43,560 nucleotides of DNA, taken from QNYZ01 sp964577615 (lineage in GTDB: Bacteria; Desulfobacterota; Desulfobacteria; Desulfobacterales; QNYZ01). A program made the position numbers and the translations under genes. Location of the stretch: the NCBI GenBank assembly GCA_964577615.1, contig CAZNZW010000025.1, positions 1 through 43,560 of the forward strand, in the 5' to 3' direction. How positions within the stretch are numbered: position 1 is the stretch's first letter; each line of letters opens with the position of its first letter. Shown here in pieces: positions 33,040 through 41,566 of the stretch. A model generated the notes under the pieces. The model had not been told where the DNA came from. It did not search any database and saw only the letters and a program-made list of their open reading frames with translations.

Positions 33040-34032
33040 ATGCGCGAAAAAATATCTTTTCTTATTTTGACTCACCAGGGATCACACACCCGGCAATTTG
33101 TCACCTCCAAAAAAACGATCAGCCTGCTGTTTCTTTCCGTGGCGGGGCTGCTGCTTGCCTGCGTGGTTGTGGGGGCCTATTTTGTTCACGATTACCGGGA
33201 ATTGCAGAAAACCGTTGCCGGCATGCCCCTGCTGAAGGAACGGATTGCCAGTCAGCAGACGGCGCTGGCCGATCAGCATCAGAGAATTCAATCATTTGCT
33301 TTAAAAATCAATACGCTGAAGGACGAACTGATTGCGCTGAAAGAGCTGGAAACCCGGGTCCGGAAAATTTCAAGAATTAAAGATACCGACAAAGAAACCA
33401 AGGCCCGGACCGGCGGCCATGCGGCGGTAAAAACCGAATTTGGCGTGGGCGGGCCGTTGCCCGAAGATGTCAATAGCCGCCTGGTGATAGATAATAACCA
33501 CAGCTGCCTGATAGATGAGATGCATGTGCAGGCGGATCTGTTGACCAGGGCGTCCCAGGAACAGGCGGAACAGATAAAAGAGCTGCTCAGCGCGCTTGTC
33601 AAGAAAAAGAGAAAAATGGCCTGCACCCCGTCGATCTGGCCGGTGAGGGGCCAGATCACGTCGAAGTTCGGATACCGCCGGTCTGATTTTACCGGGAAAA
33701 GGGAATTCCACAAAGGCTGTGATATTGGCGCGCCCAAAGGGACGCCCATCATGGCGGCGGCGGACGGGATGGTGACGTTTTCCGGCCGGCGCAGCTCGTA
33801 TGGCAATGTCATTGAAATCGACCATGGCCGCGGGTATCGGACACGCTATGCGCATATCTCCAAGTTATTGAAAAAAAAGGGGCAGTGGGTAACAAAAGGG
33901 GAAGTCATCGCCCGGGTTGGCAGCACCGGCCGCAGTACCGGCCCCCATGTCCATTTCGAGGTTCTCAAAAACGGTGTCCAGGTGAACCCGCACAAATATC
34001 TAGTCCAGCGGGTGGCTGCCCGCCACTCTTAG
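33040..34032 (+). CDS. M23 family peptidoglycan endopeptidase (LytM domain), membrane anchored
   Basis: The 330-residue protein has a short cytoplasmic N-terminus, one hydrophobic helix (about 26-48) and a coiled-coil stretch (about 50-110 and 155-190). A C-terminal M23 domain (about 200-320) carries zinc ligands in FHKGCDIGAP (HxxxD) and HVHFEV. The active residues are present, so it should cut peptide cross-links or act as an amidase activator. Coiled coil plus LytM is the layout of many envelope-remodelling or division proteins. The gene stands alone between folD and secA. Confidence 0.92.
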   Translation: MREKISFLILTHQGSHTRQFVTSKKTISLLFLSVAGLLLACVVVGAYFVHDYRELQKTVAGMPLLKERIASQQTALADQHQRIQSFALKINTLKDELIALKELETRVRKISRIKDTDKETKARTGGHAAVKTEFGVGGPLPEDVNSRLVIDNNHSCLIDEMHVQADLLTRASQEQAEQIKELLSALVKKKRKMACTPSIWPVRGQITSKFGYRRSDFTGKREFHKGCDIGAPKGTPIMAAADGMVTFSGRRSSYGNVIEIDHGRGYRTRYAHISKLLKKKGQWVTKGEVIARVGSTGRSTGPHVHFEVLKNGVQVNPHKYLVQRVAARHS

Positions 34033-34218
34033 TGTTTTTTTTGCCCGCATTTAAAGGGGCCCCTTCCTTATCCTGAAAACCGGAAAGAATAATTTCGGTT
34101 GATTCTCCCTGGTTTTTTGACCATTATGTCTTAATATAAATATCTGTGTCCAGTCAGTTTCCGGAACGCGTGGACGGATGCGCGTCTTTTTACATTTAAT
34201 CCAAGGAGTATCCCATAG

Positions 34219-36750
34219 ATGATCAGCAGCCTGCTAACCAAGGTATTTGGCAGTAAGAATGAACGTGGACTGAAGCGGATGGGGCCGATTGTCGAACAGG
34301 TCAATGCCTTTGAGGAAAAAATCCATGCTTTAAGCGACGCGGATCTGAAAGCGCAGACGGTCCGGTTCAAAGAGCGGCTCGGCCAGGGGGAACCCCTCGA
34401 TGATCTGTTGCCCGAAGCCTTTGCCACCGTTCGGGAAGCATCGATACGAACCCTTAAAATGCGTCATTTCGACGTTCAGATCCTCGGCGGCATTGTCCTG
34501 CATGAAGGAAAAATCGCCGAGATGAAGACCGGTGAGGGAAAAACCCTGGTGGCCACCCTGCCGGCGTATCTGAATGCGCTGACGGGCAAGGGCGTTCATA
34601 TCATTACGGTCAACGATTACCTGGCTTCGCGGGATATGGAATGGATGGGCCAGATCCACCGGTTTCTCGGCCTCACCGTTGGCACGATTGTCCATGGCAT
34701 GGATGAAGACGAACGCCAGCAGGCGTATCATGCGGATATCACCTACGGCACCAATAACGAGTTCGGTTTTGATTATCTGCGCGACAACATGAAATTTGAC
34801 CGGGAGGCGCTGGTACAAAGGGAGCTGAACTTTGCCATCGTGGACGAGGTGGACAGTATCCTCATCGATGAATCCCGGACCCCGCTCATTATCTCCGGGC
34901 CGGCGGAAAAAGCGACCCATCTGTACTTTCAGGTTGACGGGATCATTCCAAAGCTGAAACGCGACGCCGACTATACCATTGATGAAAAAGACCGCAATGT
35001 GGTTCTCACCGAAGACGGCGTGGCCCGGGCCGAGAAACTGCTTAAAATCGACAACCTCTACGACCCGAAATATATAGACCTGCTGCATCACATCAATCAG
35101 GCCCTGAAAGCCCATACGCTTTTCAAGCGGGATGTGGACTACATCGTCAAGAACGGCGAAGTGATCATCGTCGATGAATTTACCGGGCGGCTGATGCCCG
35201 GCCGGCGGTACAGCGACGGGCTGCACCAGGCGCTGGAGGCCAAGGAAGGGGTCAAGATCGAGAACGAGAACCAGACCCTGGCAACCATTACGTTTCAGAA
35301 CTTTTTCCGGATGTACGACAAATTGTCCGGCATGACGGGGACGGCCGATACCGAGGCGGCCGAATTCGAAAAAATTTACCAGCTCGACGTTGTGGTCATC
35401 CCCACCAACCAGCCGATGATCCGGCAGGATGACCCGGACATGATATTCAAGACAAAACGGGAAAAATACGACGCCGCCATCAACGAGATCATTGAGCTGA
35501 ACAAAAAAGGCCAGCCGGTTCTGGTGGGAACGGTATCGATCGATGTGTCTGAAGATATCAGCCGGCAGCTGAAAAAAAGAGGTGTCAAGCACAATGTCCT
35601 CAACGCCAAAAATCATGGCAAGGAAGCCGAAATCATCTCCCAGGCCGGGCAGTACAAGGCCGTGACCATTTCCACCAATATGGCCGGGCGGGGGACCGAT
35701 ATTGTCCTCGGCGAGGGCGTGGTCGAGCTGGGCGGCCTGCGCATTCTCGGCACGGAAAGGCACGAGAGCCGGCGGATCGACAACCAGCTCCGGGGGCGTG
35801 CCGGCCGCCAGGGCGATCCGGGGTCCTCCCGGTTTTACCTGGCCCTGGAAGACGACCTGCTCCGCATTTTCGGGGGCGAACGGATGACCGGCATCATGGA
35901 AAAGCTCGGCATGCGGGAAGGCGAGCCCATCGAGCACAAGCTCCTCAGCAAGGCCATTGAAAACGCCCAGAGCAAGGTGGAGGGGCAGAACTTCGAGATT
36001 CGGAAGCAGCTTCTCGAATACGATGATGTGATGAACCAGCAGCGGGAAGTGATTTATAAGCGGCGGCGCGACATCCTCACCGGGAAAGACTTGAAAGATG
36101 ATATCCTCGACATCATGGCTGACCGGATCGAAATGCTGGCCGATGGTGTCGCAGAGGCGAAAGTACCGGCGGAAGAATGGGATTTTGACGCACTGGACAA
36201 GGCGGTTTTCAAACAGTTCAATATCCATTTCCGGATTCCGGCCGATGAATCGCTGGACGATCTGGACCGGGAGCGGCTGATCGAACTGCTCGACACGGCG
36301 GTGATGGATGCGTACCGGCGGAAAGAAGCGGAAATCGGCGAAACGGATTTCAGAAACCTGGAACGTTACGTACTGCTTCAGAATATCGACAGCATGTGGA
36401 AAGACCATCTGCTCTCCATGGATCACCTCAAGGAAGGTATCGGCCTGAGGGGATATGGCCAGCAGGACCCGCTGATTACATATAAAAAAGAAGGCTACGA
36501 GATGTTTGCCGACATGATGGACCGCATCTCGGAAGAAACACTGGGGATCCTTTTCCGGATCGAGATTGCCGCGCCCCAGGAAATTGATCAGATGCAGCAG
36601 GCCGGTGAGCAGGATCTGGTCTTTTCCGGCGGCGGAGACGCCGAACCGGCCAAGCGCAAGCCAGTTAAACGGAAATCGGAAAAAATCGGCCGGAACGCCC
36701 CCTGTCCCTGCGGCAGCGGGAAAAAATACAAAAAATGCTGCGGCCGGTAA
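34219..36750 (+). CDS. secA: Preprotein translocase ATPase SecA
   Basis: The 843-residue protein has every SecA landmark: Walker A MKTGEGKT, HIITVNDYLASRDMEWMG, DEVDSILIDESRTPLI, the preprotein cross-linking domain, NMAGRGTDIVLGEGV, RRIDNQLRGRAGRQGDPGSSRF, and a C-terminal zinc-binding SEC-C motif (NAPCPCGSGKKYKKCCGR) that contacts SecB and lipids. It drives protein export through SecYEG. Its start has GGAG about 10 bases upstream. It is followed after 95 bases by clpS. Confidence 0.98.
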   Translation: MISSLLTKVFGSKNERGLKRMGPIVEQVNAFEEKIHALSDADLKAQTVRFKERLGQGEPLDDLLPEAFATVREASIRTLKMRHFDVQILGGIVLHEGKIAEMKTGEGKTLVATLPAYLNALTGKGVHIITVNDYLASRDMEWMGQIHRFLGLTVGTIVHGMDEDERQQAYHADITYGTNNEFGFDYLRDNMKFDREALVQRELNFAIVDEVDSILIDESRTPLIISGPAEKATHLYFQVDGIIPKLKRDADYTIDEKDRNVVLTEDGVARAEKLLKIDNLYDPKYIDLLHHINQALKAHTLFKRDVDYIVKNGEVIIVDEFTGRLMPGRRYSDGLHQALEAKEGVKIENENQTLATITFQNFFRMYDKLSGMTGTADTEAAEFEKIYQLDVVVIPTNQPMIRQDDPDMIFKTKREKYDAAINEIIELNKKGQPVLVGTVSIDVSEDISRQLKKRGVKHNVLNAKNHGKEAEIISQAGQYKAVTISTNMAGRGTDIVLGEGVVELGGLRILGTERHESRRIDNQLRGRAGRQGDPGSSRFYLALEDDLLRIFGGERMTGIMEKLGMREGEPIEHKLLSKAIENAQSKVEGQNFEIRKQLLEYDDVMNQQREVIYKRRRDILTGKDLKDDILDIMADRIEMLADGVAEAKVPAEEWDFDALDKAVFKQFNIHFRIPADESLDDLDRERLIELLDTAVMDAYRRKEAEIGETDFRNLERYVLLQNIDSMWKDHLLSMDHLKEGIGLRGYGQQDPLITYKKEGYEMFADMMDRISEETLGILFRIEIAAPQEIDQMQQAGEQDLVFSGGGDAEPAKRKPVKRKSEKIGRNAPCPCGSGKKYKKCCGR

Positions 36751-36762
36751 CCTGTTTCCCCC

Positions 36763-36793
36763 TTTACAAGGCCGGGCAACGACATACTATATT
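36763..36793 (+). promoter_or_regulatory. Weak candidate promoter for clpS-clpA-aat
   Basis: TTTACA (36763-36768) and TATATT (36788-36793) lie 19 bases apart, a long spacer, in the secA-clpS gap. The TATATT hexamer is good, the -35 poor. Readthrough from secA is an alternative. A 10-base direct repeat GGCCGGGCAA occurs at 36770 and 36812. Confidence 0.3.
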
Positions 36794-36845
36794 ACTAGAC
36801 AGGGTCCGTCCGGCCGGGCAAGAAACATTTTGGCAGCGATAAGAC

Positions 36846-37166
36846 ATGAGTCCATACACCCCTGAGCTGGAAAACGGTATTGATACCGAATCAGAAGATG
36901 ACGTCCGCCGGCCGCCCTTATACCGGGTGCTGTTGCTCAACGACGATTACACCACCATGGCCTTTGTGGTGGAAATCCTGGTGGTTGTCTTTGGGAAATC
37001 CCGGACGGCGGCCGAAGATATCATGTTGAAGGTACACCGGGAAGGTGCCGGGCTGTGCGGCGTGTACCCGTTTGAGATTGCCGAAACCAAGGTGGATACG
37101 GTGCACCATCTGGCCCGGGAAAACGGTTTTCCCTTAAAATGCATCATGGAGAAGGATGAATCATGA
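36846..37166 (+). CDS. clpS: ClpS adaptor protein
   Basis: The 106-residue length is typical. The family core is YRVLLLNDDYTTMAFVVEILVVVF, containing the NDDYT motif whose Asn/Asp and Thr contact N-end residues, plus the HREGAGLCGVYPFEIAETK segment. It binds proteins with N-terminal Leu, Phe, Tyr or Trp and hands them to ClpA. The ribosome-binding site is weak. The last bases overlap clpA (ATGA), so translation is coupled. Confidence 0.95.
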   Translation: MSPYTPELENGIDTESEDDVRRPPLYRVLLLNDDYTTMAFVVEILVVVFGKSRTAAEDIMLKVHREGAGLCGVYPFEIAETKVDTVHHLARENGFPLKCIMEKDES

Positions 37167-39412
37167 TCAGTAAAGAGCTGGGCGAGACGCTCTCAATGGC
37201 CGTCCGGGAAGCGAAGAAACGGCGGCATGAATATGTCAGTGTCGAACATGTTCTCTTTGCCATCCTGTTCAACCAGACAGGCATCGATATCATCGAGACC
37301 TGCGGCGGCAATGTGGCGGACATCAAGACCGAGCTGGAATCTTTTTTTGATGCGCATATCACCTTTATTCCCAAGGATCAGGAATATGTGCTGCAGCAGA
37401 CCATGGGATTTCAGCGGGTGATTCAACGGGCGGTCGACCATGTCCGGTCCGCCGAAAAACACGAAGTGTCCGTGGGAGATATTATTGCCGCTATTTTTAA
37501 TGAAAAGGAATCCCATGCCCGGTATGTTTTAAATGCCCAGGGCATTACCCGTCTTGATGTGCTCAATGCGATTACCCATCAGGTGCCGGGGACATCGGCG
37601 GGTCAATATCAGGCCGGGGAATCGGCGTCTCCGGATGGCGGCCGGAAGGGCGGGGGGCGGAAAAAGAACGACCCCCTGGCTGAATATACGACGGAACTGG
37701 TGGCGCAGGCGGCGGCCGGCCGGCTCGACCCCCTCATCGGGCGGCAGGCGGAACTGGAGCGAACCGTTCAGGTGCTCTGCCGCCGGCGGAAAAACAATCC
37801 CGTTTTTGTCGGTGATCCGGGCGTGGGCAAAACCGCCATGGCAGAGGGGTTTGCCCTCAAGATCCACGAGGGAAAAGTTCCCGAAATGTTTGCCGATGTC
37901 AAGATTTATGCCCTTGACCTGGGCGCCCTGCTGGCCGGCACCAAATTCCGGGGGGATTTTGAACAGCGACTGAAATCGGTCATCGCCGCGCTGGCTGACA
38001 AAGAAAACGCCGTGTTGTTTATCGACGAAATCCACACCATCGTCGGCGCGGGGGCCACCAGCGGCGGCTCCATGGATGCGTCCAATATTTTGAAACCCGC
38101 GCTTTCCTCGGGAGATATCCGGGTGATCGGCTCGACGACCCACGAGGAATACAAAAACCATTTTGAGAAAGACCGGGCCCTGTCCCGGCGGTTTGAAAAA
38201 ATCGATATTGCCGAACCGACCGAGGCGGAATCGATCCGTATCCTGAAAGGACTGAAATCCCGCTACGAGGAGCATCACGGGATCCTGTACACCGACGCGG
38301 CCCTGAAGGCGGCGGTGGCGCTTTCCAGCAAATACCTGAACGATCGCTACCTGCCCGATAAAGCCATCGATGTGATCGACGAGGCCGGGGCCTATATCCG
38401 CATATCCGGTGGATCGCGGCGCCGGAAGATCAACCCCGGCGATATTGAAAAAATTGTGGCCAAAATGGCCCGCATCCCGGCGGTAAATGTTTCGGCCAGC
38501 GACAAAGAAAAACTCGGTCGCCTGGAAGAACGCCTGCAGGCCGTGATCTTCGGCCAGGACCCGGCGCTGAACGCCCTGGTGACGGCGATCAAGCGTTCCC
38601 GGGCCGGGTTGCGCACCGCCGGCCACCCCGTGGGATCGTTTCTGTTTACCGGCCCGACCGGGGTGGGCAAAACCGAAGTGGCCCGGCAGATTGCCCGCCT
38701 GCTCGATATCCATTTCCTGCGCTTTGACATGAGCGAATACATGGAAAAGCACGCCGTGGCGCGGCTGATCGGCGCGCCGCCGGGATATATCGGGTTTGAC
38801 CAGGGCGGGCTGCTCACCGATGGCATCCGCAAACACCCCCACAGCGTGCTGCTGCTCGACGAGATCGAAAAAGCGCACCCCGACCTGTTCAATATCCTTC
38901 TTCAGATCCTCGATCACGCCACGCTGACCGATAACAGCGGCCGGAAAGCGGATTTTCGAAACGTCATCGTGATCATGACATCCAATGCCGGGTCCCGGGA
39001 GATGAACGCCCGCGCCATCGGGTTTGGAGACCAGCGCAGGGATGCCGGCGAAAAAAGCCGGGCGGCGGTCAAAAAGCTATTCAGCCCGGAATTTCGCAAC
39101 CGGCTGGATGACATCGTCACTTTCGGTTCACTGAATGAAGAGATCATGGAATTGATCGTGGACAAGTTCATGGCCGAACTGAACGATCAGCTGTCCGCGA
39201 AAAAAGTATCCCTTGTTCTGTCGCCGGCCGCCCGGTTGTGGCTGGCCAGAAAGGGCCACGATCCGGCCTACGGCGCCCGTCCGCTGGGCCGGGTGATCCA
39301 GACGGAAATCAAGGAGGCCCTGGCCGATGAAATTCTCTTTGGCGCGCTTCAGAAGGGCGGGGTGGTTTTTGTCGACATCGATGCCGATCACCCGGTATTT
39401 GAATATAAATAA
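37163..39412 (+). CDS. clpA: ATP-dependent Clp protease ATP-binding subunit ClpA
   Basis: The 749-residue AAA+ unfoldase has an N-domain (1-145: TLSMAVREAKKRRHEYVSVEHVL). The first AAA module has Walker A GDPGVGKT and LFIDEIHTI; the second has Walker A GPTGVGKT and LLLDEIEKAH. No long ClpB-type middle coiled coil is present, so it is ClpA rather than ClpB. It overlaps clpS by 4 bases and feeds N-degron substrates to ClpP, which is encoded elsewhere. It stands 27 bases before aat. Confidence 0.97.
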   Translation: MISKELGETLSMAVREAKKRRHEYVSVEHVLFAILFNQTGIDIIETCGGNVADIKTELESFFDAHITFIPKDQEYVLQQTMGFQRVIQRAVDHVRSAEKHEVSVGDIIAAIFNEKESHARYVLNAQGITRLDVLNAITHQVPGTSAGQYQAGESASPDGGRKGGGRKKNDPLAEYTTELVAQAAAGRLDPLIGRQAELERTVQVLCRRRKNNPVFVGDPGVGKTAMAEGFALKIHEGKVPEMFADVKIYALDLGALLAGTKFRGDFEQRLKSVIAALADKENAVLFIDEIHTIVGAGATSGGSMDASNILKPALSSGDIRVIGSTTHEEYKNHFEKDRALSRRFEKIDIAEPTEAESIRILKGLKSRYEEHHGILYTDAALKAAVALSSKYLNDRYLPDKAIDVIDEAGAYIRISGGSRRRKINPGDIEKIVAKMARIPAVNVSASDKEKLGRLEERLQAVIFGQDPALNALVTAIKRSRAGLRTAGHPVGSFLFTGPTGVGKTEVARQIARLLDIHFLRFDMSEYMEKHAVARLIGAPPGYIGFDQGGLLTDGIRKHPHSVLLLDEIEKAHPDLFNILLQILDHATLTDNSGRKADFRNVIVIMTSNAGSREMNARAIGFGDQRRDAGEKSRAAVKKLFSPEFRNRLDDIVTFGSLNEEIMELIVDKFMAELNDQLSAKKVSLVLSPAARLWLARKGHDPAYGARPLGRVIQTEIKEALADEILFGALQKGGVVFVDIDADHPVFEYK

Positions 39413-39439
39413 TCCGGCACGCCGGATGGCCGCGCCCTG

Positions 39440-40132
39440 ATGCCTGTGTATCGCCTGTCGGCCGACCTCACGTTTCCACCGGCCCGTCTGGCCGTGCCCG
39501 AAGGGCTGCTGGCCGTGGGCGGCGACCTGAGCCTGCCGCGCCTGCGGGCGGCCTACGCCCGGGGAATCTTTCCCTGGTATTCCGAGGGAGAACCGATTCT
39601 CTGGTGGTCCCCCGATCCCCGCCTGGTCCTGTATCCCGATGCACTGAACGTTTCCCGGCGGCTTGAGCGCACATTGCGCGGGCGCCGGTTCCGGATAACC
39701 CTTGACCGGGCCTTTGGCCGGGTGATCCGCGCCTGCGCGAAAACGCCCCGCGCAGCGCAGGACGGCACCTGGATAACGGCCGACATGATTGCCGCCTATA
39801 TTGCGCTGCACGAAGCCGGATATGCCCACTCCGTTGAAACCTGGCGGGACGGGCGGCTGACCGGCGGGCTGTACGGCGTATCGCTGGGGCGCTGTTTTTT
39901 CGGCGAATCGATGTTCCACCGGGTCAGTGATGCCTCGACCGTGGCCCTGGTCACCCTGGTGCGGCAGCTGGCCGCCTGGGATTTTGATCTGGTCGACTGC
40001 CAGGTGACCACGGATCATCTGATCCGTCTGGGCGCCCGGGAAATTCCCCGGCGGCGCTTTTTAGCCGAACTGGCCGGGAGCCTGAAACACCCGACCCGGC
40101 GCGGCGTCTGGGAACTGGACGGGCCGGTCTGA
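39440..40132 (+). CDS. aat: Leucyl/phenylalanyl-tRNA--protein transferase
   Basis: The 230-residue protein has the Aat signature YARGIFPWYSEGEPILWWSPDPRLVL, the catalytic HEAGYAHSVETWRDGRLTGGLYG segment, and FFGESMFHRVSDASTVALVTL. It attaches Leu or Phe to N-terminal Arg or Lys of proteins, generating a degron that ClpS recognises. The order clpS-clpA-aat makes a compact N-degron module. The 27-base gap to clpA holds no terminator. Confidence 0.96.
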   Translation: MPVYRLSADLTFPPARLAVPEGLLAVGGDLSLPRLRAAYARGIFPWYSEGEPILWWSPDPRLVLYPDALNVSRRLERTLRGRRFRITLDRAFGRVIRACAKTPRAAQDGTWITADMIAAYIALHEAGYAHSVETWRDGRLTGGLYGVSLGRCFFGESMFHRVSDASTVALVTLVRQLAAWDFDLVDCQVTTDHLIRLGAREIPRRRFLAELAGSLKHPTRRGVWELDGPV

Positions 40133-40145
40133 AAGGATATTTTTT

Positions 40146-40164
40146 AGCCGGATGACGTCCGGCT
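40146..40164. other. Hairpin just after aat
   Basis: AGCCGGA-TGACG-TCCGGCT (7-bp stem) lies 14 bases past the aat stop. It has a T-run on its 5' side rather than 3', so it does not terminate plus-strand transcription by the usual intrinsic mechanism. Confidence 0.45.
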
Positions 40165-40195
40165 CGAATCGGCCGGCAGCAGGTCGTAAAAAAAC

Positions 40196-40392
40196 GTAAC
40201 TATTCAGCCACAGATTCACACAGATAAACCCAGATAGGTTTAAACACAAAAAAAAGACGGATATTACTTAATAACAGTTATGAAATTGATAATGCGCCTG
40301 GCGATGGATTTCCGGGGTCATTCAAAAAATTTGTATGTGGTAATAAAAAAATATCCGTGATGATCAGCGCAGATCCACGGCTGGATAGTTAC
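40196..40392. mobile_element. MITE-like element with 22-base imperfect terminal inverted repeats
   Basis: The left end 40196-40217 (GTAACTATTCAGCCACAGAT...) and the reverse complement of 40371-40392 (GTAACTATCCAGCCGTGGAT...) match at 16 of 22 positions. The 197-base unit is AT-rich and non-coding, with CACAGAT-type subrepeats near the left end. It fills most of the 300-base gap between aat and mtnA; no other gene or clear promoter was seen there. Related CACAGAT-rich intergenic repeats are common in environmental genomes. A transposase source is not visible here. Confidence 0.6.
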
Positions 40393-40433
40393 AAAAAAAA
40401 ATGAACAATCGCGTAAAATGAGGAGCATCATAC

Positions 40434-41549
40434 ATGAAAGTATCCGGCCGGCATTACCGGACCATCTGGCTCAGCAAAAAGGACCCCGCGGTCGTACGGA
40501 TTATTGACCAGCGTTTCCTGCCCCACCGGTTTGTCATCGAGGATTTAACCGGCGTTGATGCGGTGGCCCGCGCCATTGCCGATATGCACGTGCGGGGCGC
40601 CGGTCTCATCGGGGCCGCGGCCGGGTTCGGCATGTATCTGGCCGCCCTGGCCGCCGATCACGGATCGGTGCCGGCGTTCCTGGACTGCCTGTCGGCAAAG
40701 GGAGAACAGCTCAAGGCCACGCGGCCGACGGCGGTCAACCTGGCCTTTGCCGTGGACCGGCAGCTGGCCGCCGTGACAGCCGCCGGCGGCGGCATTGACG
40801 CCCGCATTGCGGCCGCCCGTCAAACGGCGCAGACCATTGCCGACGAAGATGCCGGTTTCTGCCGCCGGATCGGCCGGCACGGCGTGAAGCTCATCGAGGC
40901 CATCAGCCGCCGGAAATCGGGCGGGGTGGTGAATATCCTCACCCACTGCAATGCCGGCTGGCTGGCGTTTGTCGATTTTGGTTCGGCCACGGCGCCGATC
41001 TACGCCGCCTTTGACCGGGGAATCCAGGTCCATGTCTGGGTGGATGAAACCCGGCCCCGGAATCAGGGCGCCGGGCTGACGGCCTGGGAGCTGGGCCGGC
41101 ACGGCGTACCGCACACCGTCATCGTGGACAATGCCGGCGGCCACCTGATGCAGCATGGACAGGTCGATCTGGTGATTACCGGCACGGACCGCACCACGGT
41201 CACCGGCGATGTGGCCAACAAGATCGGTACGTACCTGAAAGCGCTGGCCGCCCGGGACAATGGCGTTCCCTTCTACGTGGCGCTGCCGTCTTCCACCTTT
41301 GACTGGTCGATGACGGACGGCGTCCGGGAAATCCCCATCGAAAACCGCGATCCGGAAGAAGTGAGATCTGTCCAGGGGCGGCACAACGGTGAAATCGTCA
41401 CCGTCCAGCTCACCCCCGACGGCAGCCCGGCGGCCAATTTCGCCTTTGACGTAACGCCGTCCCGTCTGGTGACCGGTTTAATCACCGAGCGGGGAATCTG
41501 CCGCGCCACCCGGAGCGATATTCTGGGGCTGTTCCCGGAAAAAACCTGA
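40434..41549 (+). CDS. S-methyl-5-thioribose-1-phosphate isomerase-like protein (MtnA/eIF2B family)
   Basis: The 371-residue protein has the MtnA landmarks: HVRGAGLIGAAAGFG near residue 52, catalytic Cys C172 in LTHCNAG and Asp D252 in GTDRTTVTGD. ANKIGTYLKALAA and PSSTFDW...IPIENRDPEEV follow. It isomerises methylthioribose-1-phosphate, or 5-deoxyribose-1-phosphate, to the ribulose form. The usual VRGAPAIG and GADRIAANGD motifs are altered here. No other methionine-salvage gene is adjacent; the next gene is a crotonase 17 bases on. It may belong to a shunt for methylthioadenosine or deoxyadenosine by-products, which is inference. Confidence 0.85.
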   Translation: MKVSGRHYRTIWLSKKDPAVVRIIDQRFLPHRFVIEDLTGVDAVARAIADMHVRGAGLIGAAAGFGMYLAALAADHGSVPAFLDCLSAKGEQLKATRPTAVNLAFAVDRQLAAVTAAGGGIDARIAAARQTAQTIADEDAGFCRRIGRHGVKLIEAISRRKSGGVVNILTHCNAGWLAFVDFGSATAPIYAAFDRGIQVHVWVDETRPRNQGAGLTAWELGRHGVPHTVIVDNAGGHLMQHGQVDLVITGTDRTTVTGDVANKIGTYLKALAARDNGVPFYVALPSSTFDWSMTDGVREIPIENRDPEEVRSVQGRHNGEIVTVQLTPDGSPAANFAFDVTPSRLVTGLITERGICRATRSDILGLFPEKT

Positions 41550-41566
41550 TACAGGGGACCATTGCC

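Noticed and set aside
34330..36426. 698-codon minus-strand open frame opposite secA
   Set aside because: Antisense shadow of a fully conserved SecA.
36770..36821. Direct repeat GGCCGGGCAA upstream of clpS
   Set aside because: Only two 10-base copies in a genome rich in GGCCGG strings; likely chance.
37529..38917. 462-codon minus-strand open frame opposite clpA
   Set aside because: Antisense shadow of a fully conserved ClpA.
40061..40249. 62-codon minus-strand frame (LSGFICVNLWL-like peptide) after aat
   Set aside because: This peptide type comes from translating the CACAGAT-type intergenic repeat and is not a gene.
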